Positions 24,301 to 35,600 of a DNA stretch of 64,000 nt are shown here, in pieces (positions within the stretch are counted from its first letter, which is position 1; every line of letters starts with the position of its first letter). The notes below the pieces were generated by a model. The model was not told the origin of the DNA. It saw only the letters and a program-made list of their open reading frames with translations, and ran no database searches. Source of the DNA: Leuctra nigra. Taxonomy: Eukaryota; Arthropoda; Insecta; Plecoptera; Leuctridae. Position numbers and translations under genes: made by a program. The stretch covers positions 28,366,345 to 28,430,344 of the forward strand of contig OW203762.1 of NCBI GenBank assembly GCA_934045905.1. Reading direction: 5' to 3'.

Positions 24301-27300
24301 TATATCGAAAACGGCTGTACCAATTGCAACCAAATTTTGGAAATGTGTAGGACTAATAATTATGAATTAAAGACGACATTATTTTCGGCCGCCATTGTTA
24401 AAACCGAAGTGACATCATTATCGAAAGCGGCTGTACCGATTGCAACCAAATTTTGGAAATAGTATGACTAATAATTATGAATTCAAGACGACATTATTTT
24501 CGGCCGCCATTTCAAAACCGGAAGGGACGTTATAATATATCGAAAACGGCTGTACCGATTGCAATCAAATTATGCAATTTTGTAGGACTAATAATTATGA
24601 ATTCAAGACGACATTAATTTCGGCCGCCATTTCAAAACCGGAAGGGACGTTATAATATATCGAAAACGGCTGGACCGATTGTAATTTCTTAGTACCTATC
24701 CTAATCGGTTGAGGCGTATTTTTTTAAAGAAATTAGTCCTTGCTCGGACATGTGCTACAAGCTGTATGAATAAACTAACAAAAGAAGTGATATCCCAGAA
24801 AAAAACACTCCGTGTAAAAAAGGCAGCCAAGTCTCTTTACTTAAAAAAAAATCAACACCGAAAAGGAGTGATATCAAAAAAGGAGCCAAGTCAATGACAT
24901 TTCCAAATATTTAATCGTATCTTTGAAATAAAAGTATAAACACCGAGAAATACTTTACAAAAGGACTTGGCGCATCGTTTTTTTAAAGACATTTTTCTAT
25001 TCATAAGCATATGCCATTTATATACAACCGTAATTTAGAAATTTTAGAATAATAGGGACACAACTTTCAATTACATATTATACCTACATACCTACTGTAA
25101 AATATTTTCTATTTGAATATGTACGCGATGAAACTTGTTGCCTATATTTGTAATAAATATACAATAGTTATCTTCATATTATTGTTTCGTGGTCAACATA
25201 ATTAAGTCTCATGCGTTATACCTTCTCACAATGAAATACATTTCTATTAATCCACATTTTATAACAATACATTTCACAAAGTACACAGTGAAGTCACATT
25301 GAACAACTATTAAAACCATAATAATATATACCATATAATGGTATAATATATACCATAATAATTTACTGCCATAATATAATAGTGTTCTATAAATAGTTAG
25401 TAATTATTTGACAACTTTTCATGATTTCCTTCAGTCATGATCAAATTATGAAAAGATATCCTTCTAATATCACCATATTAACAGTGCTATAAGAATATAT
25501 ATGAGCCCACTTCCTTGTTATTTAATTCTACCTCCCTTATTATTACTTCTATTACAGCATGACATCTTTCTTCTATCGCCATTACAAAATTATAAAATAG
25601 CCATTACCAAAAGTAGCTTGATTCATAGATACTGGCTCAAATAAAAAGAGGAATATGTACCTACTTGTTAATAATCTTTCCACTTTTAGGATAGAATGAT
25701 GTCTTTAAAAAAACGATGCGCCAAGTCCTTTTGTAAAGTATTTCTCGGTGTTTATACTTTTATTTCAAAGATACGATTAAATATTTGGAAATGTCATTGA
25801 CTTGGCTCCTTTTTTGATATCACTCCTTTTCGGTGTTGATTTTTTTTTAAGTAAAGAGACTTGGCTGCCTTTTTTACACGGAGTGTTTTTTTCTGGGATA
25901 GTATATTACATAGTAGCACATTTTCATTTTTGCTTCGTGCCTTGTTAAGGTGGCTGGATCGATCGACCATTTTTTCAGATAGTGTTCAATTTTGCTGTAC
26001 TCACTCATTGGTATCCCCTAAACAACACTTCAAAAAATAAAATACTTCCCGTGTCTAGTTTTCGAGATAGGCGAATAAGAAAGAAGTATTTTCCCCATGT
26101 TATCTTATGGCAGGTTTGAAAAATTTGCTACAAATGAAGATTTTATTTAATTGGCCCGATAGATTTTCAAAAAACCTATATAAAAAAGAATCTTTGATCT
26201 ATTTACTTTCATTAAAAAAATATAAACCAATATCATCGTGTGCTAAATAAAAAGTTATAGGCGATTCAATTCAAATTGCGAATCAAGTCAAAATACTTTT
26301 GGCAACATGGGAGTGCTCAAGGTAGTTAGAAAGCACTAAATGCCTACTTAAGATACCTTGACTTTTCATGAAAGTAAACTCTAGGTGTAAGCTCAGCAAC
26401 CTCAGCCATCATGATTCCGCACAAATTCAAATTTCCAAAGTACGATGTTGCCATATTGTACCGTATTGTTATAATTATTGAAAATTCTTCAATATCCGAT
26501 TCAAAACTAACTTCTTTGGGGCAGTAATACTGCTCTAAATAATAAGATAACGTATAAATACCGTTTAAATGTTGTCTATTTCAACTACCCAGTATATAAT
26601 CAAAGTAAATTATGTGCTAAAAGAATTTATAAACGTGTGTTATTTACACTTAATAAATTAGTGAAAGCTCTCCAAAACTTCAGAAAACCGATCGATCCAG
26701 CCACCTTAATTACCTAGGAGCCGGTTATTCAACAAAACGGCGCAAAACGATGAAATTTCCAATACAATTGGAGACCAAACCCGTAAACCAATTGATCTCA
26801 AATTTTAATAATGAATTATATGAAAGACAAACTTAGGGTTATCACTGATGGCACATTTGTAAAATTTAGTTTTATACAGCACCTAGCGAGACAAGAAAAT
26901 AGCTATTTCTTCAACAAAAATTCACTTATTAATTATTACTAATAAACGAAACAAAAAATTATAAATGTACCAAGGGATAACCCTAAGTTGTCTCTTATCT
27001 AATCACGATTAAAATTTCAAATCATTTCGTCAACCCATTTTGTCTCCAATTGTATCCAAAAAAAGTGTCTACAAAATACAGCAAAATCGTTTGCGCTTGC
27101 ACCACCTTAAGAATGTATGAAACTATATGAGAGTTGGTGGAGCTCTCGTCATACAAGAGAGACGTTACGGGTTCGAACCCTGGTTCGGCAGGAGATTTTA
27201 TACTTTGCACATCCCTTCATATCAATTAATTTTAAATCAAATAAGAATATCAGGGTATATTATAAAATTTACCTTGCACTGGTTCTGCATCATCAGTCTG

Positions 27301-30300
27301 ACTGTCGGAGAGATAGTTTTCTGGCACAAGATCATTAAACTCGGTGAAAGGCGTGAGTGAAAACGTTCCCGGGCGGTTGGCAAGGCGACTCTGATCCGTT
27401 GCAATGCTCAATGTTACATTGTGTCCGCTCCACTGTGCGGCGTGGAACACCCTGCGGCCGGCCCACACCCCGTGGCTGTCCACCGGAACCGAGAAGTCTG
27501 CCCAGCGAAGGTTCGGTAGAGTCTTGAGTGGGCGAAGGTGTATTGGAACCACAGCAGTTTGATTCACCTGTATCAAAGTTGTCATGAAATCAAAAACCTT
27601 GCAAATACTACTTTTTATGATTTTGCACATAAAAAGATGAGAATATGCACCAACCTGTTCCAATACTTGAGCAAGAGCTTCATGATTGGCGATTATGACA
27701 GCACCGTAATTATCCTCGAGATTTTTGTGCACAATACTGCGGCCCTTCCTTAGTCGAAGCTTGTTTGTCTTCCATGTGTGTCCCGGAATTGCATAATCTC
27801 CTTCATCATCACCACCCTATAATTACAACAAAAATATAATGCAAAATGTTATACTCTCGGTCTCGGAGAATTGTAAAACTGGGTGTAGACAGGACATTGT
27901 AATTGTTCCATTATTATAGAGAAGATTATAGTAATGTCACAATGTATTACATGGCAGTACCTGCAGAAGTACCAATTTTACCATACAGTGGATGAAAGAA
28001 AAAAGTGGAATATAATGAAGAAAAATAACAATAGACATGTAAATAAAAAAATCAATAAAAATAATATTAATTATTACATTCTGGATTGAATCTGGTTATT
28101 TCATATAATCTCGACAATAATGTTACCTCTTCACTGCCATAGAAGCTGTAAGGAGAGTAAATTTCCGAGTCTGCCTCGCTGGCACAGTAGGGCAGAGAAG
28201 CGGATCGTGGAAAGTGCGGCCGAAGCTTGGCGTAGTCCGGCGTGAAGTCCATACTGCCCTCAGATCGCCGCTGATGCGCAACATGACATGGTTTTGTCTC
28301 CGGAGAGTTACGAACACTCTCGTAAACGCCCTCACTCTGTTAAAGTCAAACCAACAAATATAATGACAATGACCACAGATTAATGATTTAGTATATAAAT
28401 CAATAAAAAATATTGCAAGATTTAAATAATTAATTGAATATAAAAATGGCGATGAATCTGGTTAATTAATTCTTACATTAAATATATAAAATTAAAAATT
28501 AATCTTTTGACACAAAACTCATTTATAGAAGACAATCTATGGATAGCGTCAATCATCAGAAACAGAGCAAATGGAATTAACTGACTCCTTTCAAGACAAC
28601 AAGAGATCGAAGCATTACCGGATTAGCAAGGAATGTTGACTTTTTATCGTGATGTCGGATTTCCACGACTTCATATGCTCCATCATCGGGTTGAACGGCA
28701 GCCGAGAACTTTCGCTTGGGCCCATCGGACGCTGTCTCTCGGATACTTGCTGTCCGCTGTGGTTTACTCGGTGTCATCACAGACCTAACCTCACCTGAAA
28801 TACAATCTGATGCTTGCTCATAAGTCATGCACTGTTGCTAAAACGATTCAAGCAAACATGCAGCGAGCATTCCAAGCAATCAAGCAAGCAGTGGACTACT
28901 GGAAATGAGACCATTTTGATACTGATTGTAGTTTACCAGGAAACCTTTATAAGATGAGGTATAGATGAAGAACATAATAAAACCCCTATACCCAACATAA
29001 TAACCAAATTCAGATGAACCTTAGTGTAGGCCATGTATGCATCTATTCATCATTCTACTTTTCATTCCCGACTCTTTAACTTTACTTATCCCTGGTCTTC
29101 TAATCAGCAAGCTACTACTGCCATCATGCCTCTTGGATGCAAGCTGCTAAGATAGGAATGTGCATTTCTTACCGAGGTTTGCGTAAACATTATCGGCTGG
29201 TGGTGCAGATGGGGAGGTTTGTCCTGGCAGTTGCTGCTTGCGCAGGAGTTCCGCAGACTTGGGTGGTGGCGGTCGCGCAGGCCTCTCAATGTTGCGACCC
29301 CAGGCGTCGAGGCTTTGGTTGCGTGGTGGCGGCGGAGGCTTGGTGGGACGACCTGCGTAACACATTGATTAGTCAAAACTTCAAAAGTCATAAAATCGTA
29401 TGCAATAAATCGAATGAATGATAACAGTTTGTGGAATTTTTTTTGGTACAACATTTACTCATATTCAAACATAATCAAATAATTTTTTTTTTCTCTTACC
29501 TATATTAAATTTGAAAATGGAAAATTAAATAATTTATTTTGTGACAAGATTAATTAGTGATTTCTTATCCAAAAGTTGTGAAGAAAAGAGAACAACTACC
29601 TACCCATGTTTCAAAATATTTATTTTTCTACAAATTCAAGATTTATTTTTTTGATAATTTTACAGAATGCTTGCTATGTACATTAATCAGAACAGGAATT
29701 GTATTCATTGCAAAGAATTAAGATTTATGAATTTTTTTTTGCCAATCAAATTGGCATTGTGATGTTCAATTCACTCACCTGCAGTGCTGTTAGGAGAACT
29801 CGAGCTGAATGAGTCGGATGACACCTCAGTAATGTTGTCCTGAAATGAATCACTCTCATTAGAAAATATTCATCAGTAAACAAACCACTACAGCTTGATT
29901 GCAATATTTCCTCACCCTGTTCTCCAACGAACTGAACGAGCTCGTAGAGCTTGAGTCCTCCGTACTTCTGGATCTCACAACCTCAACGGCAGCACCATTC
30001 AGCTCCAGAGGGTGGATAATCTCTGGACGAGGCTTGGGCGATGTCTCTACTACCTCCTCCACTTTACCATTCTTCTCCTCCACTTCCTTGCTGTTACCAA
30101 GCCGCAAAAACTTGCGTATAGAAAACTTGCCGGACTTTTTCTTTTCATCGACTGGGGTAAGACTTTCTGCTGATAGTGACAGAGATCGTCTTGGTGCAGG
30201 TTCAGGACAGGGCAGAGTGCTGACAATGTCGCTCTTGTCGTCACTAGTCGGACAGATCTTCGGGGTGGAGCGGTCTTTAGAGAGTAGGGAGTAGGAGGTT

Positions 30301-32619
30301 GTGCTGGGTTCTTGGGGTGGTTTGGGAGCGCGTCTCTTCTGAGGAGTTCGGAGTGGATCTGAAGAGCTGTCATGCGGAGTGACGTCAAGGGAGTGCTTCT
30401 CTAAATGTGCAAGTTGTTGCAGCGCCTTCCTCGTCGCCTGGAAGACCTTGCTGGACTTGATGGGTACTTTGGGTTTGTCACCAAGCGGACGCTTGATGAG
30501 TCCGTGCAGGAACGAGGGGCGCGGATCGAGCATGGGTGGCGGACTGCTCGGCAGCGCGGGAGGTTCGGAGAGCTCATCAGAGTCAGCACGACCGTCAGGC
30601 TCGCCCGCCAACTCACGGCTCGGAAACAGTGCAGGTGGCTCGAACTCCACTTCGTCAACCTTGCGAGATTGGAACACTGCCTCCGGCATCGTCGTGACAG
30701 ATTCAACAAACGTCACTTGATGTGCAGAAACTTTCTTGGAGACTTCTCTTAAGACAATGTTCTCGTCAAAAGTAGGCAGCTTTCTGTATATACTCGTAGG
30801 AAGTGTCTTAACCACTTCTTCTGGCTTGGCAGTGATTGATTGGTCTGGAGGTGACACATCTTCAGGTTTGTTAGAGGGGAGGGATCCTACCTGACTGGAT
30901 GTATTGAGCGAGTTCTGGGTTTCTACGATAGATGATGTTTTGTTTTCAGCAGAATCTGGCCACGACTCTTGTAATCCTTCAGTTGGAGTTTCGCTGGACA
31001 TCTGCGTCTTCATCTCCGCTTTGCTTGGCTCCAATTCCAGCTCATACCTTATACCGTTTGTTTGCGTCAAGTCAATCTCTTCAAATATCTTTGAATCTTT
31101 GCTGTCCTCACAATTCTCTTCATTGTTACTCTCCACTAACTCGCAGTGTTTTGCACTGTCCCCTGCTTTAGCAGACAGGTTGATATTTCCTTTTGTTGTG
31201 AACTGATTATTGTTTGGAAGTCTGTTATCTTTCACGATGAAATTGAGCACTACACTCGACTTCTCCTTCTGTATTATCAAATCCTTGTTATTAATCTCGT
31301 AGTTCTTACGCATGGCTGGCTTGGGCTGTGTTTCATCGATTTTCGTCTCCAGATCAGCTCTGCCATTAAACGCTGCAGTGCGGATCACTGTCTTACTCTT
31401 GTCGAGGCGGCTCTTAATCAACGGGATCTTGCTCGTCTCATCATTCTCCGACGACTTGTTCAACTTCACAACCACATCGCCCTCACCAGACTTTCTCTCA
31501 CCAATAGAGTTGATCGACTCATTGGTTGAATCATTCTTCGGAGTTAGTTTAGAGACGGGAACATCATTGGTCTTCACATCCAACTTGATGACATCTCCTC
31601 TGTCAGTTATTCTGTTCACCAGCGGCTTCAACACGATGTCGTTCTTCTTCACGTCTTGATTCTCGATGATCTTCGCGATGCTCGGCTTGCGGTTGTTCGG
31701 CATGGGAGATGTGAGGTCCACGATTTCTGGCCCACCAAACGGCTGCACTGTTACCAAGAGCGTTTTCTTCCTCCCCTCGGCATCAGTCAACGGCTTGCCT
31801 AACATCAGCTGTGTGAAGCTTCTCTTCGGCTCACCATTGGCATCGCCCAGTAGATTGGCGGCAACTGTGTTGAAGTCGGTGTTTGAGCGTGTCAACCGCT
31901 GCATCTCTCGCTCGTGTTCTCCGTCACTGGGCGCCTCCTCGACGGGTTCATCGGGGTCATTATTCTCCTCGTCTTCAGACAGTATACATTCCTCCCCGCC
32001 GTAGCCAATGACCTTGGACTCCTCGGCTGGGAAAATGACACGTGCACCCTTGGCATGTCGCCCTGGCTTATCACCGACCTTTAAAATGCCCTAGAAACAA
32101 AATACATTTTTGTAAGTGATTTCTCTCAATATTTGCTAGTATTTTTGAGGTAGACTGTACGAACTATAGGTATGTGGTCACTTAAGCTTGTCTTCATCAA
32201 CTGCATGGAAATGCGAATCAACAATGCCATGTTGGCCGTACAGCCAATCAGATCCTGAATCAAGACTAACATGGTGCCGTGAAATCATTTCGCAATGCGA
32301 ATTCGCGACGATTCGTGTTCATATTTTATATTCAGATAACTGACCTTAATATTGCAGCATTTTATTTGTAATTATTTGTATATTAAGATTACTTTTAAAA
32401 GAAATTAATCAAATTGACTAGGTACCTACATAATATTCCTTTTATTTTGTCACCCACCTTGGCAGCTTGTGCCGGCTTTGGCTGCGGAATGAGAGACGCC
32501 AAGTATCGGAGCCTCCCATCGCCGACAGCGTTGCCATCGTGTTCCTCCTTGGACTTGAAGCAGTTGGAGCAGAGGTCCTTCTTCCAGGCATTCTGCACGA
32601 ACTGCTGACACTGAGGCAT
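21364..32619 (-). CDS. PEAK1/PRAG1 (pragmin)-family pseudokinase scaffold
   Basis: Ten coding exons, phases continuous: 32619-32458, 32090-29916, 29839-29779, 29352-29173, 28794-28619, 28336-28127, 27816-27655, 27567-27273, 22691-22429, 21744-21364; 1,354 residues. The N-terminus (CQQFV...WKKDLCSNCF) matches the pragmin start (C..FV...WK...C.NCF). Exon 2 opens with KARVIFP-like and VIGYGGEE motifs, then is long and disordered. Tyrosine motifs include VYANL (Tyr856, YxN, Grb2-type), GVYES (Tyr923) and DYAIP (Tyr996, YxxP, Crk-type). Proline-rich stretches are KPPPPPRN and RPPPPKSAELL. The kinase-like fold spans about 1043-1354 and ends with the family motif TLWGP (1276-1280) and helices of the dimerising SHED region. 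Where HRD and DFG would sit, the sequence reads GVEESQLNLSSFVL and LCVLQGLGSRD, so it is catalytically dead. Vertebrate members dimerise and scaffold Src-family, Csk, Crk and Grb2 signalling. One orthologue of PEAK1/PEAK3/PRAG1 is likely; which one cannot be said. Confidence 0.88.
21909..22126. mobile_element. MITE with long terminal inverted repeats
   Basis: Ends are AGGTACACTCCTGGACACTG and CAGTGTCCAGGAGTGTACCT. The arms extend about 75 bases (CAAGTGGCACTACGGCTAG versus CTAGCCGTAGTGCCACTTG) around a short AT-rich centre. It lies in the last intron of the PEAK-family gene. Confidence 0.88.
22905..24790 (+). mobile_element. Composite element copy A: palindromic end plus YY1/ETS/CRE repeat array
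   Basis: Begins CTAG followed by the perfect palindrome TGGAGCGGTCGCTCCA. A roughly 270-bp head follows (including GGCCTACTGGATCTCAAAAT and GAGCTATGGCCCACCCC), then a string of degenerate units. Many units read GCCGCCATT-(5-7 nt)-ACCGGAAGTGACGTCATAT followed by CGAAAACGGCTGTACCGATT. The last six units (about 24000-24700) have a period near 115-120 bp. Copy B (45240-46685) carries the same head and units in reverse orientation. No protein-coding capacity, so it is non-autonomous. The adjoining foldback 24791-25900 seems part of the same element. Confidence 0.8.
24791..25900. mobile_element. Foldback with about 200-bp inverted arms (copy A)
   Basis: Arms 24791-24990 and 25701-25900 are reverse complements with at most a few differences. 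Both carry ACTCCGTGTAAAAAAGGCAG, CCAAGTCTCTTTACTT, GGAGTGATATC and ACTTGGCGCATCG. The 710-bp AT-rich loop has no ORF. A diverged relative with the same key words lies at 44809-45214, also next to YY1/ETS/CRE repeats. Confidence 0.9.
25949..26705. mobile_element. piggyBac-like MITE with TTAA target duplication
   Basis: Flanked on both sides by TTAA (25945-25948 and 26706-26709). Termini GGTGGCTGGATCGATCG and CGATCGATCCAGCCACC are perfect inverted repeats. The 757-bp interior is non-coding. TTAA duplication is the hallmark of piggyBac-superfamily transposition; no transposase fragment is visible, so this is a non-autonomous copy. Confidence 0.75.
26759..27055. repeat. Imperfect foldback repeat
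   Basis: Left arm words CAATACAATTGGAGAC, CTCAAATTTTAAT and AACTTAGGGTTATC reappear in inverse order on the right (GATAACCCTAAGTT, ATTAAAATTTCAAAT, GTCTCCAATTGTAT). Arms about 87 bases, loop about 120 bases. Inside the same PEAK-family intron. Confidence 0.7.
27121..27195 (+). mobile_element. tRNA-like SINE head fragment
   Basis: GAGTTGGTGGAGC resembles box A and GGGTTCGAACCCTGG is an excellent box B with T-arm pairing. The acceptor stem does not close around it, so it looks like a tRNA-derived SINE head rather than a tRNA gene. Different subfamily from the copy at 18140. Confidence 0.5.
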
Positions 32620-32698
32620 CTTGCCCAGTCCCTAATTGTCACCCTTGCTTGTTCGCAGCACTGCCATGCAGCTTGGGTTGGACCATTGATCACAAACT
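32620..32698 (-). promoter_or_regulatory. 5' UTR exon segment of the PEAK-family gene with two short uORFs
   Basis: A strong acceptor (TTTGTTGCAG) ends at 32699 on the minus strand, leaving 79 nt of UTR before the start codon at 32619. The UTR holds two complete upstream ORFs: 32686-32639 (15 codons plus stop) and 32667-32632 (11 codons plus stop), overlapping in different frames. Both stop before the main ATG. They could lower translation. The upstream non-coding exon and promoter are not identified. Confidence 0.55.
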
Positions 32699-35600
32699 CT
32701 GCAACAAAGAAAATGATTCAGTCAATTACATGAGTGCATGACATGTTCAATTAACGAATTAGGGCGAATTACATCGCAAGTGAACAATCTATGTTGTTTC
32801 ATTGCTTGTAATTGAATAGGAATACAACTTATAATTTTGTCATCTGAATGACTTTTATAGGTATGCTCATTTTACTCTAGAAATAGTGCATCAATTGCAG
32901 TGTTTTAATTTAATTTTTAGAACAAAAAGAAAATTTGATAATCACTATAATGTTGATATTCACTACCTATCAATTATTTTAATACCTATTCAATTCTCAA
33001 ATCATCCCAAACCATTTTTTGTATCAATTCTTCAAAAAAAATGTTTTTACATTATGTAGCTTTGCCCCAACATTCTATCTGTTGACATATTTGTGCAAGT
33101 GGAAGATCGGTCTATAAACTGTATTTTTAGACGACGACTAAAAATATTCCGTCTGGCGGCATGGGGTCGCAAAGTTCTTCTCTTCAGATTTCGCGAGATG
33201 AAGATAACAATTTGACAGATGAGCCGAGTCAGCGAGGGGAACGTTCTGCATCCCGGCGAGACGGAGACGGCCTTCAGAGCTCGGCAATTGTGTCGGAAGT
33301 TCAATTTCCCAATCAGAGCCAAGGGCGCAAGATTTGCCTCTCAATGAGTCGCTTTCTCGGATCACCTCCGGCATCGCCGAGGGAGCTGGCTGGGGACCCA
33401 ACACGCGACGCACTAGGAGGCCACATCGTGCACACAGCCAAGACTTTTTACTGCCCAAGACGAACTAATAATTAATAAAAATATATACAAAACCACATCG
33501 TGGGAACGAGGGCCGTTTTGGTAATAGCTAACTGTTCTTTTTTACGACATACCTACTGAAAGAGACAAAGAACTAGCGGATAATACAATTTTTTTAAATG
33601 TATTCTATTTTTTCATGAGAATGTCATCCATGACTATCAATTTAAAACAGATACTATATTGCGATTCATGGGTTAGGTCGGCGCCATGTGCAGTGAATGG
33701 AACTAAAAGGCGTTTGCCACTGACATTCAAAAGCGATCAAGCTACACATGATTTTTACATGAATCACCTTTTCCATCCTGTCCTACATGTAAATTGCATC
33801 GCAGAAAACCTCGTGCACTGAATCAATGTTATCTCAACATTACTTCCATACGTGAACGTGAGTGTGACAAATCTAAGACAGATGATGACTTATCTGCCAC
33901 GTGATTCACGTAATGTGATTCATCTGCGAATCTGTCACTGTCAATCCTAATTGACACTGTCTTCCTAATTTCGCATACCAAATCAAGATGATAATAAAAT
34001 AAACTGTATGCATACACGGCAACAGCAATATTCGGTAATGCGAATTAATAACTACACAGACATCGGCGTTGTAGATTTTAATTTTAAGTACGTATTGTAT
34101 TATGAACTATGTTAGATTTAGCAGCAGCACTTCAAACCATTTCATTCTAAGTACATCTTGAGAGAAAGGTGCCTATAAAATATAATATTGGCATTCAAAG
34201 AGCATCAATGCAATGACAATGATGAACACAAGTTTTTTCTTGGCCGCCTACATGCTTGATGTCACCTACCTACACGGAATTAGTTGCTTATTATTCACAA
34301 CACTCGAGAAAGTTCAGCAGCACTTTGTCGACATCTCAAGGTGTGAATAATAAAACGTGACAACAGTCGAAAGTGTGAACAATGTTCAGAAGTTGGGTGC
34401 CCAAGAGTTCTCAAATAATAGTCATTATTCCACTAATGTGAGAACTGGGACTAGAATGTACGCGTCAGATAATAATTGTTCTGTGGGCACACAGGACACT
34501 GCACTGTTGCTTTCTTCGCAATCACGAAACAAGATCGCCCCACTGGATCGCCCGCACGCGACTTTACGAATCGCCTCGCACCGAATTTGGGTATAATCAA
34601 TTATTTTTTTCTCATGATTTCATCGAGATTGATTCACGTCAGTTTCTCTTCAAAAGAAGTGTAGGAAGTGGGCGTTTTACGCAATATTCCTTTGCGTTGT
34701 AATGACTAATGAGGGGGAAAGTAGTCCAAGTCAGCGCCCAAAATATTCTCGGACTTATTTGAGGGGACAGGACACCAATGAAGACCTCCTCCGCCATTTT
34801 AGAAACTGTGGCCGTCTTTTTGTAAATGTTGAAGCCACAAAGTTGTAGAGAATTAATTGCTATTTCCTCTCATTGACGACTTTCTTTAAATGTTGATCTC
34901 AAGAAGTTATGAGCGGTTATATTTTACAATATGACTTTTAGATCAAAATTTTACAAAAGTGGTCAATAATGTACAAAGTCTAGGTCGCTTCCTAATAAAC
35001 AATAATTTTAAAATAAATTATGGTTTCTCTTAATTGCCCAACACTCAACAGCGAAGTTTAGATATATCGTGTACGTTACACCTAAAATCGATCACTTTTC
35101 GCAGTGAAAATCCTGTTATCCATCCACAATGTCAGAATTTACTGATGGGATTCCTAACAAAGCAATTAAGTAAACCGCCGAGAAAGGTAAATGTAATCAT
35201 GCCCTTGGATGTCAGATAAATCACACTTCTGTAATCTTTATTACTAAAGTTTTGCGATGTGCATTTCCTATCTTTATATTTTATAAGGAATTGCTCCTCC
35301 TTTGACAAATCACTTCACTTTACAATGAAAATAAAGCGATGGGAAGATGCATTGTTTATCTTTGCAAGTATACTACTGAGAAACAATACGACAAGCTCAG
35401 GGAATTTACTTGACGTTACATTCTGAGCGATGTATTTAATGGAAAGTAAGTACAACTAGAAAATGAAAACTAAAATATTTTAAATGGCTTAGAGCAAACC
35501 TCGTTTTGGAACTGAGTGCGAAATAGTCTGGATGCACATTATTTGAGCTTCGAAGGTTCCAAACTATCTATGAAGTGAGTGTTGGAATAAGTTGATGCCA

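Larger units (their letters stand above)
22692..27272 (-). other. Repeat-filled intron inside the pseudokinase domain
   Basis: 4.58-kb intron between donor at 27272 (CAAG then GTAAAT) and acceptor TTGCAG at 22692-22697. The flanking exons join in phase (G + CA = Ala). Vertebrate family members also align directly across this point apart from a variable linker, so no exon appears to be missing. It is filled by the composite element (22905-25900), a TTAA-flanked element (25949-26705), another foldback (26759-27055) and a SINE-like fragment (27121-27190). Confidence 0.75.

Noticed and set aside
27121..27195. Functional tRNA gene
   Set aside because: A good box B is present but there is no acceptor-stem closure and no coherent anticodon arm, so it fits a SINE head better.
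22692..27272. A missing pseudokinase exon within the large intron
   Set aside because: Flanking exons join in phase and the protein aligns across the junction with family members apart from a variable linker; no conserved coding segment was seen among the repeats.
29899..31659. Multiple plus-strand ORFs over 100 codons
   Set aside because: They are shadows of the 2.2-kb PEAK-family exon on the minus strand, which lacks stops and is GC-richer.
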